From a virus, in the IMG/VR virus record IMGVR_UViG_3300040801_005051, positions 1 to 43,210 of that record: a stretch of 43,210 bases of DNA; one strand, 5' to 3'. The position numbers and the translations under genes were made by a program. Under the pieces are notes generated by a model. It was not told the DNA's origin, ran no database searches, and saw nothing but the letters and a program-made list of their open reading frames with translations. The first letter of the stretch is position 1, and every line of letters begins with the position of its first letter. Positions 23,041 through 31,681 of the stretch are shown piece by piece.

Positions 23041-25086
23041 TTAGGCTTCGCCCTTCATCTTCAGGCCGCCGCGGAAGTCTTGTTCCTTGACACCGAAGTC
23101 GAGGTAGCCGCGGAACTCGATGCCGAGCTTGTTGAAGACCATGTCGCTGCGCTCGACGGTCGGCACCTGCTTGCCGTTGAGAAACACGACCTCAACCGTG
23201 GGGATGGAGGAGGGTTCCGCAAGCAAGTACCAGGCCTTGGCGCTGGAGCCGCTGTAGTCCTCGTTGTCGAGGTAGTCGCTGGCGACGACGCTGAACTTGT
23301 TCGCGTGGGGGTTGCGGTCGCTCTTGGGCGAGCTGGCCGCCTCGTTGAGCGTCGTGGAGGTCATCAGCAGGTCGGCGAGGATCTCCAGGCTCGACGGCAC
23401 GAGCAGCAGCTTGGGTCGGATACCCAGCGGGTCGTGCTTGCCGTCGGCGGAGGGGCGACGCTGCTTGCTGAAGGTGTGGCGAGCCAGCGTCAGGCCGTCA
23501 ACGCTCAGGGCGGTGTCGGCCCCGGCCTTGTAGTTCTTGTGGCCAGCCGAAAAGAAGCTGCCCGGGTTGGCGAGCCACAGCGTCCAGAAGACCTTGTTGA
23601 TGGTCAGGGCGGCCCCCTCGCCGATGCGGAACGGCACGTCCTTGAGCGCGTCGAGGTCGTCGTTGACGATATCGCGGCGATCGACGCCGAACATCTTGGC
23701 GTAGGTGTCGGCCTTGTTGGTGTACGACTCCTCGCCGACCTGGCCGTGCTTGATCTCGCCGTTGGGCGGCAAGGGGTCGAACCCGAAGCCATCAATGAAG
23801 CGGTAGCGTGTAACGGTCTTGAAGTCGCGGACCGATCCGATCTTGGCGATGCGACGCCAGGCGTTCTCGACGAAGTCAAAGCCCGCAATCAGGCTCTTGT
23901 TGGCGATGTTGGACATTATGCCCGGCAGGCTCATGGTGCTGGCCGCAGCCTCGAGGATTTCGGTCGGGCTTGCTCCAACCGCGGGGATGTAGCGCCCTTC
24001 GGCCGCGGCGGCGAGGCGGATAAGCCCCGCCACGCCGATGTTGCGGAAGCGGTGGGCCGCATCCAGCGTCTGCTCGCCGTAGTCCTTGACGAGCTGCTCG
24101 TCGCTGAACGCGTTGGTCGCCAGACACGCGGCGGCTTCGATCACCTTCGGCGTCGCATCGGAGCGCCCGCTGATCGCGCCGGGTGCCGGCGCGCTGGGCC
24201 GCGAGGCGCGGAGCACTTCAAGCTCGGTGCGCGTGGCGTCCCAGCCATCCTCGATGGCCTTGGCCTCTACCGCCGGGAACTTGCCGTCGCAGGCCAAGCG
24301 GATGGCGGCGATCCGCCTGCTCTCGGCGGCCGCCTCAGCACGCATCGCCTGAACGGCGTCGCTGAGTCGACCTGAGCCCGGGGCGGGGGCGGTCGAGGCG
24401 TCCGCAGCTTCCTTGGCGTGGGCCTCGACGCGGTGCTGGTCCTGCCGCGACTGGTATTGGATGCTCTGCTCAGCCGTATCTTCGGTCGCCGTGGTGGTGA
24501 CGTCCATGTCGCTCATCGCGTGGTTCTCCTTGTCGTGTGCCGCGATCCGGGCGGTCGTGCTCGTGTCGGCACCGCTGTCGACGAAACTGATCTCTTTGAG
24601 GACGGCCCGGCGCACGACGTGTACGGGGCCGGTGAAGGTTTGGACGTTGACCCGGACGCTGACCCCGCCGGGCACCAGTTCGGCCTCGACGACCGCCGCG
24701 CCGATCGATGCCTGCCAGGGAAAGCCGTTTGCGCCACTTCGCGCGACATCCCGCGCCCAGGACGTGTCGCGACTGATCAGGCCCTCGGCGACGAGGTTGC
24801 CCCGCTCAACAGAAACCCGGTGCGTGTGCCCAACGCCCTGGCGGCGCTCGTGGTCCAGGCGGATCGGCAGGTTCTGTGACGGGATGTCCAGGCCCGCGAG
24901 GTCGACCACCACGGGGTGCGGGAACCCAGCGATCCGCATCAGTCCGCCGGTGTAGGCGACCATGCGGAACTGCGGCAGCGCCGGAACCTCACCGTCCGTG
25001 CCGGATGCCGCGGCTTCCACCGTCAGTGGCCCGCGCATCGTCACGAACTCAGGCTGCTTGTCGTTGATCGCCGGTGTCGTCGACAT
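23041..25086 (-). CDS. Prohead protease - major capsid protein fusion
   Basis: A 681-residue two-domain protein. Residues about 15-180 are a prohead protease: H79 in IRLDHER and S127 in WQASIGA are the likely catalytic pair. A linker rich in Ala, Glu and Gln (about 190-250) may act as the scaffold segment. Residues about 330-681 are a Mu gpT-like capsid subunit (SNIANKSLIAGFDFV, FGVDRRDIVNDDLDAL, FWTLW). The ATG at 25086 has an AGGAGA Shine-Dalgarno and overlaps the portal gene by 38 bp. Self-cleavage would release the capsid subunit. Confidence 0.85.
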   Translation of the reverse strand: MSTTPAINDKQPEFVTMRGPLTVEAAASGTDGEVPALPQFRMVAYTGGLMRIAGFPHPVVVDLAGLDIPSQNLPIRLDHERRQGVGHTHRVSVERGNLVAEGLISRDTSWARDVARSGANGFPWQASIGAAVVEAELVPGGVSVRVNVQTFTGPVHVVRRAVLKEISFVDSGADTSTTARIAAHDKENHAMSDMDVTTTATEDTAEQSIQYQSRQDQHRVEAHAKEAADASTAPAPGSGRLSDAVQAMRAEAAAESRRIAAIRLACDGKFPAVEAKAIEDGWDATRTELEVLRASRPSAPAPGAISGRSDATPKVIEAAACLATNAFSDEQLVKDYGEQTLDAAHRFRNIGVAGLIRLAAAAEGRYIPAVGASPTEILEAAASTMSLPGIMSNIANKSLIAGFDFVENAWRRIAKIGSVRDFKTVTRYRFIDGFGFDPLPPNGEIKHGQVGEESYTNKADTYAKMFGVDRRDIVNDDLDALKDVPFRIGEGAALTINKVFWTLWLANPGSFFSAGHKNYKAGADTALSVDGLTLARHTFSKQRRPSADGKHDPLGIRPKLLLVPSSLEILADLLMTSTTLNEAASSPKSDRNPHANKFSVVASDYLDNEDYSGSSAKAWYLLAEPSSIPTVEVVFLNGKQVPTVERSDMVFNKLGIEFRGYLDFGVKEQDFRGGLKMKGEA

Positions 25087-26521
25087 CCGTGTCGTTCTCC
25101 TGGTCGGTCTGCGACGGGTCTTCGGGGCTGGCCTCGGATGCACTGAGCCCCAGTTCGTCCATCAGCTGCTTTTCCTTCGCCCGCTGGCGAAGCTCGCCTT
25201 CCCAGTCCTTGCCCTGCCGCGCGTATTCGCTCGCGAGCGTGGTGGTGTGGTTTGCCAGTCGCGTCGCTTGCGCGTTGGCCTCCTTGGCCGGATCAACGTG
25301 CTCGGTGCCGTCCCAGAACCACTGGTGCGACATCTCTTTGTCCTTGAGGTCGCCTCGGAGGAAGGCGAAGTCGCTCAGCAGTCGCGCTTCGTGAAGCCAG
25401 GCGGCGAAGATGGGGTCGAGCACCGACGTATTGCAGTCGGACTGCTCCACGCGGATCGATTTGAAGTAGGTCTGGTGGTCGAGGCGGCCCGAGGCGTAGT
25501 TGTAGCCCGACGAGTTGCCTGCAGCGACGTTGAACGGCATGTTCAGGCAGCGGGCAATCTCGTTCAGCAGCTCGCGCTTGAACTCGCTGTAGGTCGTGCC
25601 CGGTTGCTCGGCCTTGATCTGCCCGAGCTTCCACCCGTCGGGCAGCACGGTGGCCATCCGCTTCTCGAGCTCGACAATGTCCATCGGTTCGACCGCCGCC
25701 GCTTCGCCGTTGGCCGGCGCGTCGGTAAACAGCACGGCCGCGAAGTCGGCCGCCGTTTCCGCAGCGCCCAGGACCGCGAGCGTGTACCGCCTCAGCTGCG
25801 CGAACAGTGGAAGCGCCGGCGTGATCTCGGGCACGCCGCGGAGCTGGCCCGGGCGGTCGGGCCGGAACCAGTGGATCACGTCGGCGGCGGGCACCGCGTC
25901 GTAGTGTGCGGTTGGCGAGTCGGGCGCGTAGGCCTCGCCGGGGTGCAGGCGGAGGATCGTGTAGGTGCGGGGGTTGCCGTGCCGGTCGAGGATGATGCCG
26001 TCGACGTCGCTCGTGGTCGGTAGCACCGCCATCGTCGGCGACACCACGCGGTCGGCCTCCACCAGCCTCACGTCGAGCTGGACCGGCGCGTCCATCACCG
26101 GGTTGGCGGTGAGCACCGCGAAGACCTCGCCGTCGGTCGCCTTGGCCATCCGCATCGTGCGGAGCTTCTCGGCCAGGCGGACCTCGCGTGCCCACTCGGC
26201 GAACGCGGACTCGACCACGCGGTTGACCTCCGGGTCGTCGGTCAGCACCTGCAGCCGTGGCCCGGTGCCCACGCAGTCGTTGGCCAGCGTCAGCACGACG
26301 CCTTTCGCGTAGGAGTTGTTCGCCACCTCGTAGCGGGCGCGGTTGCGGAGCGTCCGCCGGACTTCGTGCGAAGCGGCGGCGTTGGCCGACAGCCCGTCGG
26401 CGTTCTGCCAGTGGCGGGCGTTCTCCACCGTGGTGGCGGCGGCGTCGTACCGCGCTTTCAGCGCCCCCAGCGTTACCGGGAGGGACCGTAGGGCCTTCGT
26501 GCTCTTTGGGAACGGCCACAT
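25049..26521 (-). CDS. Portal protein, lambda family
   Basis: A 490-residue portal of the lambda gpB type. It has the N-terminal segment ARYDAAATTVENARHW, RYEVANNSYAKGVVLTLANDCVGTGP, the VIHWFRPDRPGQLRGVPEI motif and the C-terminal MPFNVAAGNSSGYNYASGRLD motif. It forms the DNA entry channel of the head and binds the terminase. Its start shares one base group (TGATG) with the preceding small gene. The C-terminus is acidic and probably flexible. Confidence 0.92.
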   Translation of the reverse strand: MWPFPKSTKALRSLPVTLGALKARYDAAATTVENARHWQNADGLSANAAASHEVRRTLRNRARYEVANNSYAKGVVLTLANDCVGTGPRLQVLTDDPEVNRVVESAFAEWAREVRLAEKLRTMRMAKATDGEVFAVLTANPVMDAPVQLDVRLVEADRVVSPTMAVLPTTSDVDGIILDRHGNPRTYTILRLHPGEAYAPDSPTAHYDAVPAADVIHWFRPDRPGQLRGVPEITPALPLFAQLRRYTLAVLGAAETAADFAAVLFTDAPANGEAAAVEPMDIVELEKRMATVLPDGWKLGQIKAEQPGTTYSEFKRELLNEIARCLNMPFNVAAGNSSGYNYASGRLDHQTYFKSIRVEQSDCNTSVLDPIFAAWLHEARLLSDFAFLRGDLKDKEMSHQWFWDGTEHVDPAKEANAQATRLANHTTTLASEYARQGKDWEGELRQRAKEKQLMDELGLSASEASPEDPSQTDQENDTDVDDTGDQRQAA

Positions 26522-26718
26522 CAGACGGTCCCTCCCGGGTCCACCTTGACCAGCTTGATGCCGAGTCCCTTCGACCGGCTGGCCTTCTTGGACTCGAGGT
26601 ACTTGTCGGCAGCGACCTGGTCGGCCAGGCCGTGCTGCTCGACGGACCCCGAGTCACCGCTGGCCCTCCGTGGCCCCGCGGCGTTCTCCTTGATCGCGTT
26701 GTCGAGTTCGTCAGCCAT
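26521..26718 (-). CDS. Small conserved protein upstream of portal
   Basis: A 65-residue charged protein (DELDNAIKENAAGPRRASGD, then VEQHGLADQVAADKYLESKKA). No domain is recognised. Its position, where lambda-like phages keep a small head-joining gene, and the TGATG overlaps at both ends suggest a head assembly function. Confidence 0.65.
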   Translation of the reverse strand: MADELDNAIKENAAGPRRASGDSGSVEQHGLADQVAADKYLESKKASRSKGLGIKLVKVDPGGTV

Positions 26719-26933
26719 CAGTCACCTTGTGCGAGCACCGAACTGATCAACGTGCGCTGTCGCTGGCGACGCAGCCGCTGCGCGAAGGTCGCGACGGCCC
26801 GGGCCGGGTTGCGGCCCTCCAGATGCGCGACCCATGCCTCTTGGACCGCATCGGGGCGGTCCTCAGCCCGCACGTAGCGCATCTCGGTGTGAAGCGCGTG
26901 AGGATCGGCGACCGGCGGCAGCGTGCGTGTCAT
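26718..26933 (-). CDS. Hypothetical small phage protein
   Basis: A 71-residue protein with a compact helical middle (EDRPDAVQEAWVAHLEGRN) and a basic tail (RLRRQRQRTLISS). It is not recognised. It sits between the zinc-ribbon and the small pre-portal genes. No clear Shine-Dalgarno is visible; a TTG one codon upstream is an alternative start. Confidence 0.5.
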   Translation of the reverse strand: MTRTLPPVADPHALHTEMRYVRAEDRPDAVQEAWVAHLEGRNPARAVATFAQRLRRQRQRTLISSVLAQGD

Positions 26934-26996
26934 CAACAGGAAGGTGTCAGCACAACGGGGATGTGATGGGTGATGGGAAAGATCGACGCCAGATCG

Positions 26997-27212
26997 TTAC
27001 ACCGGTGGAATTCGCGAGCGATACTCCCCGCGGGACGGCTCGCCCGCGACGGTTTCGCGCGTCACGATCCGCCGCCCGCAGTGGCGGCAAGCGCGGACGC
27101 GGGTCACGCCGCGGTTGGTCGGACGGGTGTAGACGACGCGGAAGTCGCGGCACCCGCAGGCGCGGCACTCGAAGCCGGCAACGGCCGGGCTGACACTCTC
27201 GGTCTGGATCAT
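26997..27212 (-). CDS. Com-like zinc-ribbon protein
   Basis: A 71-residue protein whose ATG overlaps the terminase stop (ATGA). It has two CxxC pairs (CRAC and CRHC) separated by 22 residues with many basic residues between, a zinc-ribbon fold similar to Mu Com or Ogr-type small regulators. It could regulate translation or late transcription, or help DNA packaging. The zinc ribbon is clear, the role is not. Confidence 0.7.
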   Translation of the reverse strand: MIQTESVSPAVAGFECRACGCRDFRVVYTRPTNRGVTRVRACRHCGRRIVTRETVAGEPSRGEYRSRIPPV

Positions 27213-29527
27213 GAGCGCCTCCGTTGGATCTGCGACAGCTTGATCCTGCGGCGGGTGGGGTCGCGCTGGGTGTCGGTGCCGAACAGCACGCTGCCCTGCA
27301 TGCTCGCGGCGACGGCGCAGCCGACCAGGCAGTCGAGCCAGTGGTTGTCCCGGCCCGGCGCGATCAGCTTCCACTCGTCGACCCGGCGGCCGCGCCCCTC
27401 GGTCTTCACCCGGTACTCGGCGGTCAGATGCTCCGACAGCAGGCGGTGCCCGTCCTTCGCGCCGGGCACGAACAGCGACAAACAGCCGGGATCGCCCATC
27501 GGCACCGACAACCGGGCCTGCACGAAGCTCTTCCAGTAGTTCGTGTCGATCAGCGCGTATCGCACGCCGCGCAGCGCTCGCTTGCCCTGCACGTTGGGGA
27601 TGCGCCAGTGCAGGCCCTGTCGCTCGCCCCGCTTGGGCTTGTAGTCGGAGAACGGCACGCTGGACGCGCCAACGTATTTGCCGTGGCTGGGCATCAGCAC
27701 GGCGGCGTGCGGGCTCTGGCGGCAGAACTGGTACACGACGTCCGTGGAGTTGCCCCAGTTCGCATCGATCAGGCACCGCTGCACCGCCATCTCCGCGCCG
27801 TCGTCGCGACGCCAGCGGCGGGTTAGACGCTGCCCGCTCAGCGCTTCCAGGCCGGCGTAGATCGCGCCCTCCTGCCCGGTGCCCGCGTGGGTGCTCATCA
27901 GCGTCTTGCGGATGTCGCGGAGCGTGAAGTAGCCGCGGCGCTGGTCCGGATGCGTGCCGTAATCGACGACGTACCCGGTGAAGTTGTCCTCCCACCCGCA
28001 GATCATCCAGAACAACGCGTTGGCCTGCACGTCGACGAACATGGTCAGGTGCTGGACGCCGACCGGCACCTCGTTGCGCTTCATCCCGTTGGTCTTCGCG
28101 GCGATCTGCTCGGCGCTGAGCAGGTCGTCGGCGTCGCTGGCGTCGGGGAGCGGTTCGTTCTGATACTCGGCCCAGAACGCGGCGTCGCCCTGGTCGAGCT
28201 TCAGGTTCATCGCGTGCTGGATGGCGCTGAGCTCGTCGGGGTTGTGCCGCTGAGGCCAGGCGACCCGAGCCCCTTCGTCCATCGCCGCGCGGTGTTGGCG
28301 GTAAAACTCCGTGGCTTCCCCCGTCCCGCGGTCCGCGCGCTGCCCGTCGGCGCGGAGCTGCGCGTAGCGATGCCACAGCTTCTCGTTGGCCGGGAACGCA
28401 TAGACCATCCGCGTCCGCTGGCCCTGCCACTGAGGGTGCTTCTCGCGGTTGAGGATGCGGTCGGCCATGTCGTCGGGGCGGACGACGGTGACGGTCATCA
28501 GGCCGGCGATCTTCCGCCCGGGGCCGGCGAGGCCGAGGATCGCCCCGGCGAGGATCTGCTCGCGGGTCGCGCACTGCGAGGGCGACCGCGCCGACTCGTC
28601 AGTCTGCGGATCGTCGAGCAACACCAGCGACGGCCGCGTGCTCTTCCCGTCGGCCCGCTTATGCTTCATGCCCCGGATGCGGCCGGTGATGCCGGCCACC
28701 TTGATGATGCCGCCCCCACCTGGCGAACCTTCGATCGTGGGCAGAACGATTTCCTTCGCCGTCCAGCCGATGTGCGTTCGCGCGCCGCGGTAGAGCTGCC
28801 CGTTCGCGCGCTGATGGATACCCTCGAGCGCCCGGATCGGGCCGGCGACCTCGGCGAAGTCCTCGTCGATGAGGTCGTTGTTCTCCAGCTCGCTCTTGAT
28901 CGAGTCGAGCATGTCGGCGGCGTGGTCTTCGTCGCTGCCGATCAGCGCGACGAAGTCGCGATGGCCATAGAGCAAGGCCCACAGGCACGCCGTCTCGCAG
29001 AGGGTGGTCTTGCCCGACCCGCGCGGCATCGCCATGGCGAACAGCCCGCCTTCCAGCACGGCCTGCTCGATCTTGCCGATCACTTTCAGGTGGTCGTCCG
29101 ACCAGGCGAGATGAAACGTCTGCGGGAAGTACGCCTCGCAGAACCCGCGGAAGCTCGAGCGGCACGCTTCGCGGCGGTCGGGGTGGATCGGCGGGTGGAC
29201 CCAGCCCTCGGTCGCGATGTCGCGTGACGACTCGGAGGCGGCGCGGCTCCTCGTGTTCATCGCTTCCTTGTGGCGGGCGTACGCGTCGCCGCCGGGCGCG
29301 CCGTCCGCGGAGCCGCGCCGCTCATGGAACAGCCAGGCCGCGTACCGCAGCAAGTCGATCCGCCGCAGGTCGCCGGGGGCGGCGATCCGGTTGGCGGCCC
29401 GGTTGAGGTGCCGGTGGAGGACGTGCGGCTGCACCACCTCGCCCAGGGGTGTGGCGTTGAGCAGCCGCACGGCTTCGGCGACGCGGAGCTGGCGCGGGTC
29501 GATCTGGGCGGGCCTTCCGGAGGTCAA
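27209..29527 (-). CDS. Terminase large subunit
   Basis: A 772-residue packaging motor. The ATPase has Walker A PRGSGKTT at about 168-175 and Walker B LVLLDDPQTDE; the nuclease region includes LTMFVDVQ and LIDANWG. The TTG at 29527 overlaps the previous stop (TTGA) and is preceded by GGAGGTG eight bases upstream, so it is preferred to a GTG at 29554. The first ~75 residues form an extra domain that resembles the small protein encoded just upstream (RLL...RIDLLRYAAWL). The ATPase and nuclease calls are firm. Confidence 0.92.
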   Translation of the reverse strand: MTSGRPAQIDPRQLRVAEAVRLLNATPLGEVVQPHVLHRHLNRAANRIAAPGDLRRIDLLRYAAWLFHERRGSADGAPGGDAYARHKEAMNTRSRAASESSRDIATEGWVHPPIHPDRREACRSSFRGFCEAYFPQTFHLAWSDDHLKVIGKIEQAVLEGGLFAMAMPRGSGKTTLCETACLWALLYGHRDFVALIGSDEDHAADMLDSIKSELENNDLIDEDFAEVAGPIRALEGIHQRANGQLYRGARTHIGWTAKEIVLPTIEGSPGGGGIIKVAGITGRIRGMKHKRADGKSTRPSLVLLDDPQTDESARSPSQCATREQILAGAILGLAGPGRKIAGLMTVTVVRPDDMADRILNREKHPQWQGQRTRMVYAFPANEKLWHRYAQLRADGQRADRGTGEATEFYRQHRAAMDEGARVAWPQRHNPDELSAIQHAMNLKLDQGDAAFWAEYQNEPLPDASDADDLLSAEQIAAKTNGMKRNEVPVGVQHLTMFVDVQANALFWMICGWEDNFTGYVVDYGTHPDQRRGYFTLRDIRKTLMSTHAGTGQEGAIYAGLEALSGQRLTRRWRRDDGAEMAVQRCLIDANWGNSTDVVYQFCRQSPHAAVLMPSHGKYVGASSVPFSDYKPKRGERQGLHWRIPNVQGKRALRGVRYALIDTNYWKSFVQARLSVPMGDPGCLSLFVPGAKDGHRLLSEHLTAEYRVKTEGRGRRVDEWKLIAPGRDNHWLDCLVGCAVAASMQGSVLFGTDTQRDPTRRRIKLSQIQRRRS

Positions 29528-29766
29528 CGGGCCTGCACCTCCCTCGCGAGCCACGCCGCGTAGTGCACCAGGTTGATCCGGCCGTCAGCCCCGGCGGGCG
29601 TGCCGGCGTCAAGATCGGCCTGCACCTGCTCGGCGGTGATCTTCAGTCCGCCCGCAGCCGACAGCAGGCGCGACACCTCCTCAATGGACAGCGAGGCGGG
29701 ATTCACCGCGCTGGCGGCGCTGGGCTGAGCGGGCGTCTCGAAATTCTGGCTGGGCTGTTTGGCCAT
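29524..29766 (-). CDS. Small protein with terminase N-domain similarity
   Basis: An 80-residue protein: a polar N-terminus (AKQPSQNFETPAQPSAASA) then a helical domain (SIEEVSRLLSAAGGL, then RINLVHYAAWLAREV). The same pattern opens the terminase large subunit downstream. It takes the place of a small terminase subunit, so a DNA-recognition or docking role is possible. GGGAGATG precedes the ATG at 29766. Confidence 0.65.
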   Translation of the reverse strand: MAKQPSQNFETPAQPSAASAVNPASLSIEEVSRLLSAAGGLKITAEQVQADLDAGTPAGADGRINLVHYAAWLAREVQAR

Positions 29767-29900
29767 CGTCACATCTCCCGCAGACATCGCCGGTTACGGC
29801 AGTCGGAAAGTTGCCCACATGCCTGCGAATCGCCTTGCTGCGGGCGGGCGCTCATGGCTGAATGTGTCTGTAAACGCAGCGCCGAAAAGGAGATAGCGCC

Positions 29901-30107
29901 ATGACAAACTTCGATGATCAAGACGGCAGCCGCGAGCTCGGCGACGTCTACCGCGCCACCGTCACTGACCTGATCGCCCGCCGCGAGGCAGGCACTTTCG
30001 CCTTCTTCGCCGACTCGATCGAGGACGCCCGCGAGAAGGCCTGGCGCATCGCCGGCCACCGCAACGGCAGCGACATCCACGTCCGCGTCGAGCGCGGCAA
30101 CACCTGA
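29901..30107 (+). CDS. Small unknown protein, first gene of plus-strand cassette
   Basis: A 68-residue acidic protein (ELGDVYRATVTDLIARREAG, then SIEDAREKAWRIAGHRNG). It has an excellent Shine-Dalgarno (AAGGAGAT) eight bases before its ATG. Nothing in the sequence identifies a function. It faces away from the terminase operon and begins a row of five genes on the opposite strand. Confidence 0.65.
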   Translation: MTNFDDQDGSRELGDVYRATVTDLIARREAGTFAFFADSIEDAREKAWRIAGHRNGSDIHVRVERGNT

Positions 30108-30134
30108 ATCCACCTCACCACCCGGAGCCCTGCT

Positions 30135-30404
30135 GTGCAGACACGACGCATCGAGCTTGAAGGCGACGCCGGCAACGTCGCGATCGAACGCCCACGCGGC
30201 AGCGACACCATCCGCATCGACAGCACCATCCGCGACCCGAAGCGCGGGGAGCGGGCCTGGAAGACGTGGGAACTGCCTGCCCGGACCAGCGACGAGGACC
30301 TCTTCAACGTCGCCGCCGAGGTGCAGCGCCGCACGGACGGACATCGCGGCACCAACAGCATGGTCCACGACTACTACCGCGAGATGCAGCGTTTCCAAGC
30401 CTGA
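30135..30404 (+). CDS. Unknown small protein of the plus-strand cassette
   Basis: An 89-residue protein starting at GTG with a GGAG element upstream (CGGAGCCC). It opens with beta strands (RRIELEGDAGNVAIERPRG) and ends with a charged helix (MVHDYYREMQRFQA). No family is recognised. It lies 27 bp after the first cassette gene. Confidence 0.55.
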   Translation: MQTRRIELEGDAGNVAIERPRGSDTIRIDSTIRDPKRGERAWKTWELPARTSDEDLFNVAAEVQRRTDGHRGTNSMVHDYYREMQRFQA

Positions 30405-30425
30405 ACCAGAAAGGACCGCACCACC

Positions 30426-30662
30426 ATGCCCAAGCAGACCGCACGCGATCTCTACGACGAACGCCGCGAAGACATCGCCCGCGTCCTGGACTGGATCGAG
30501 CTCGAACTCGAAAAGCACAGGATCAACGCGAAGGCCAACCCCGCCGACTGGGGCTACGCGGGTGACCTCGGGCACGTCCGGGAGAAGTTGATCGAGACGC
30601 TCGCCTTCCTCTCCAACAACGAGCTGCAAGAGATCGAAGACCTGCTCAGCGAATGTCGCTGA
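30426..30662 (+). CDS. Small helical protein of the plus-strand cassette
   Basis: A 78-residue, strongly helical acidic protein (RREDIARVLDWIELELEKH, then LIETLAFLSNNELQEIEDLL). No domain is recognised. A GAAAGGA element lies 14 nt upstream. It sits 21 bp after the GTG-start gene, so it is probably co-transcribed. Confidence 0.6.
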   Translation: MPKQTARDLYDERREDIARVLDWIELELEKHRINAKANPADWGYAGDLGHVREKLIETLAFLSNNELQEIEDLLSECR

Positions 30663-30698
30663 GCATTTTTGTTTCACCCTCCAACCAGGAGAACCGCA

Positions 30699-31316
30699 AT
30701 GCAGAGAGACCAGATTCAGATCGGCAACACGTACACCGCGAAGGTCACCGACAAGGTCGTGCCCGTTCGCATCGACGCCGAGGATCCCAATGGCGGATGG
30801 ACGGCAACCAACCTCGTCACCAACAAGAAGGTGCGGATCAAGACCGCCCAACGCCTCCGCGAAGAGGTGAGGGCCGACACGGCTGCGGTCAAGCGACCGG
30901 TCAGGAAGAAGCTGGCCGCCGCCGAGCGCCAAGCGCTGCGGGCCCAGCACAAGGCCGACCAGGAGAACGCCCGCGTCCGGGACGAGCGGGCCAGGGCCAA
31001 GGACGGCATGACCGACAGCGAACGTGCGATGGCCGAGAGCGCCCCGCAGAAGAGCATGGGCGTCGCCAAGCCCGCGAAGCCGAAGAAGGCCAGCGGACTC
31101 GACGCGGCGTTCGAGGTCCTGAAGAAGGCCAAGGAGCCGATGGCCAGCAAGGACATCGTCGAGAAGATGCTCGCCGATGGGATGTGGAGCACGGACGGCA
31201 AGACGCCGCACGCCACCATCTACGCCGCCATGGTTCGCGAGATTCAGAGCAAGGGCAAGGACGCGCGGTTCATCAAGATCGAGCGCGGCCGCTTCGCCGC
31301 CGGGAAGGGAGCGTGA
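30699..31316 (+). CDS. HARE-HTH domain protein
   Basis: A 205-residue protein. Residues 1-55 form a small beta domain (IQIGNTYTAKVTDKVVPV), residues 60-125 are charged and helical, and residues about 135-200 form a HARE-HTH winged helix (LDAAFEVLKKAKEPMASKDI, then TPHATIYAAMVREI). This domain links chromatin, restriction and transcription proteins, so DNA-related regulation is likely. The ATG at 30699 has an AGGAG Shine-Dalgarno; an upstream in-frame start at 30669 was rejected. Confidence 0.8.
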   Translation: MQRDQIQIGNTYTAKVTDKVVPVRIDAEDPNGGWTATNLVTNKKVRIKTAQRLREEVRADTAAVKRPVRKKLAAAERQALRAQHKADQENARVRDERARAKDGMTDSERAMAESAPQKSMGVAKPAKPKKASGLDAAFEVLKKAKEPMASKDIVEKMLADGMWSTDGKTPHATIYAAMVREIQSKGKDARFIKIERGRFAAGKGA

Positions 31317-31319
31317 ACC

Positions 31320-31679
31320 TTGCCACGCACTCGCCCACGCCAGCGGGACGCGACCTTCCGCGTCCTCGATGACCACCTGGAGATGACGGTCAGCTTCCCG
31401 GACGCCCCCGACCGGTCGTACACCCACCGATGCTCGCGCGACATCTTCCGCGACGTCGCCCACACCATCCAAGAGCGGGCGGCTGGCGGCGCGACGCTCG
31501 AAGAACTGGTCGAAGCGATGGACGCCCCGTACTCCCAGGTCAACGTCGCCTTGGCGTTTTTGAAGGAACGGGGGTGCGTCGAGGTTCGCCGTCGGCGCAC
31601 CTTTCCGGCATCGGCCTGGGTGTACGAGGACGCCATGACAGAGTTCATGTACCTGGCGGGATCTCCCGAGGCTGACTGA
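31320..31679 (+). CDS. Winged-helix-like small protein, last gene of cassette
   Basis: A 119-residue protein starting at TTG 3 bp after the HARE-HTH stop, with GGGAG eight bases before. Residues about 40-95 look like a winged helix (ATLEELVEAMDAPYSQVNVALAFLKERG). It converges on the methyltransferase gene with only 2 bp between stops and no visible terminator. A regulatory role is inferred. Confidence 0.6.
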   Translation: MPRTRPRQRDATFRVLDDHLEMTVSFPDAPDRSYTHRCSRDIFRDVAHTIQERAAGGATLEELVEAMDAPYSQVNVALAFLKERGCVEVRRRRTFPASAWVYEDAMTEFMYLAGSPEAD

Positions 31680-31681
31680 CC

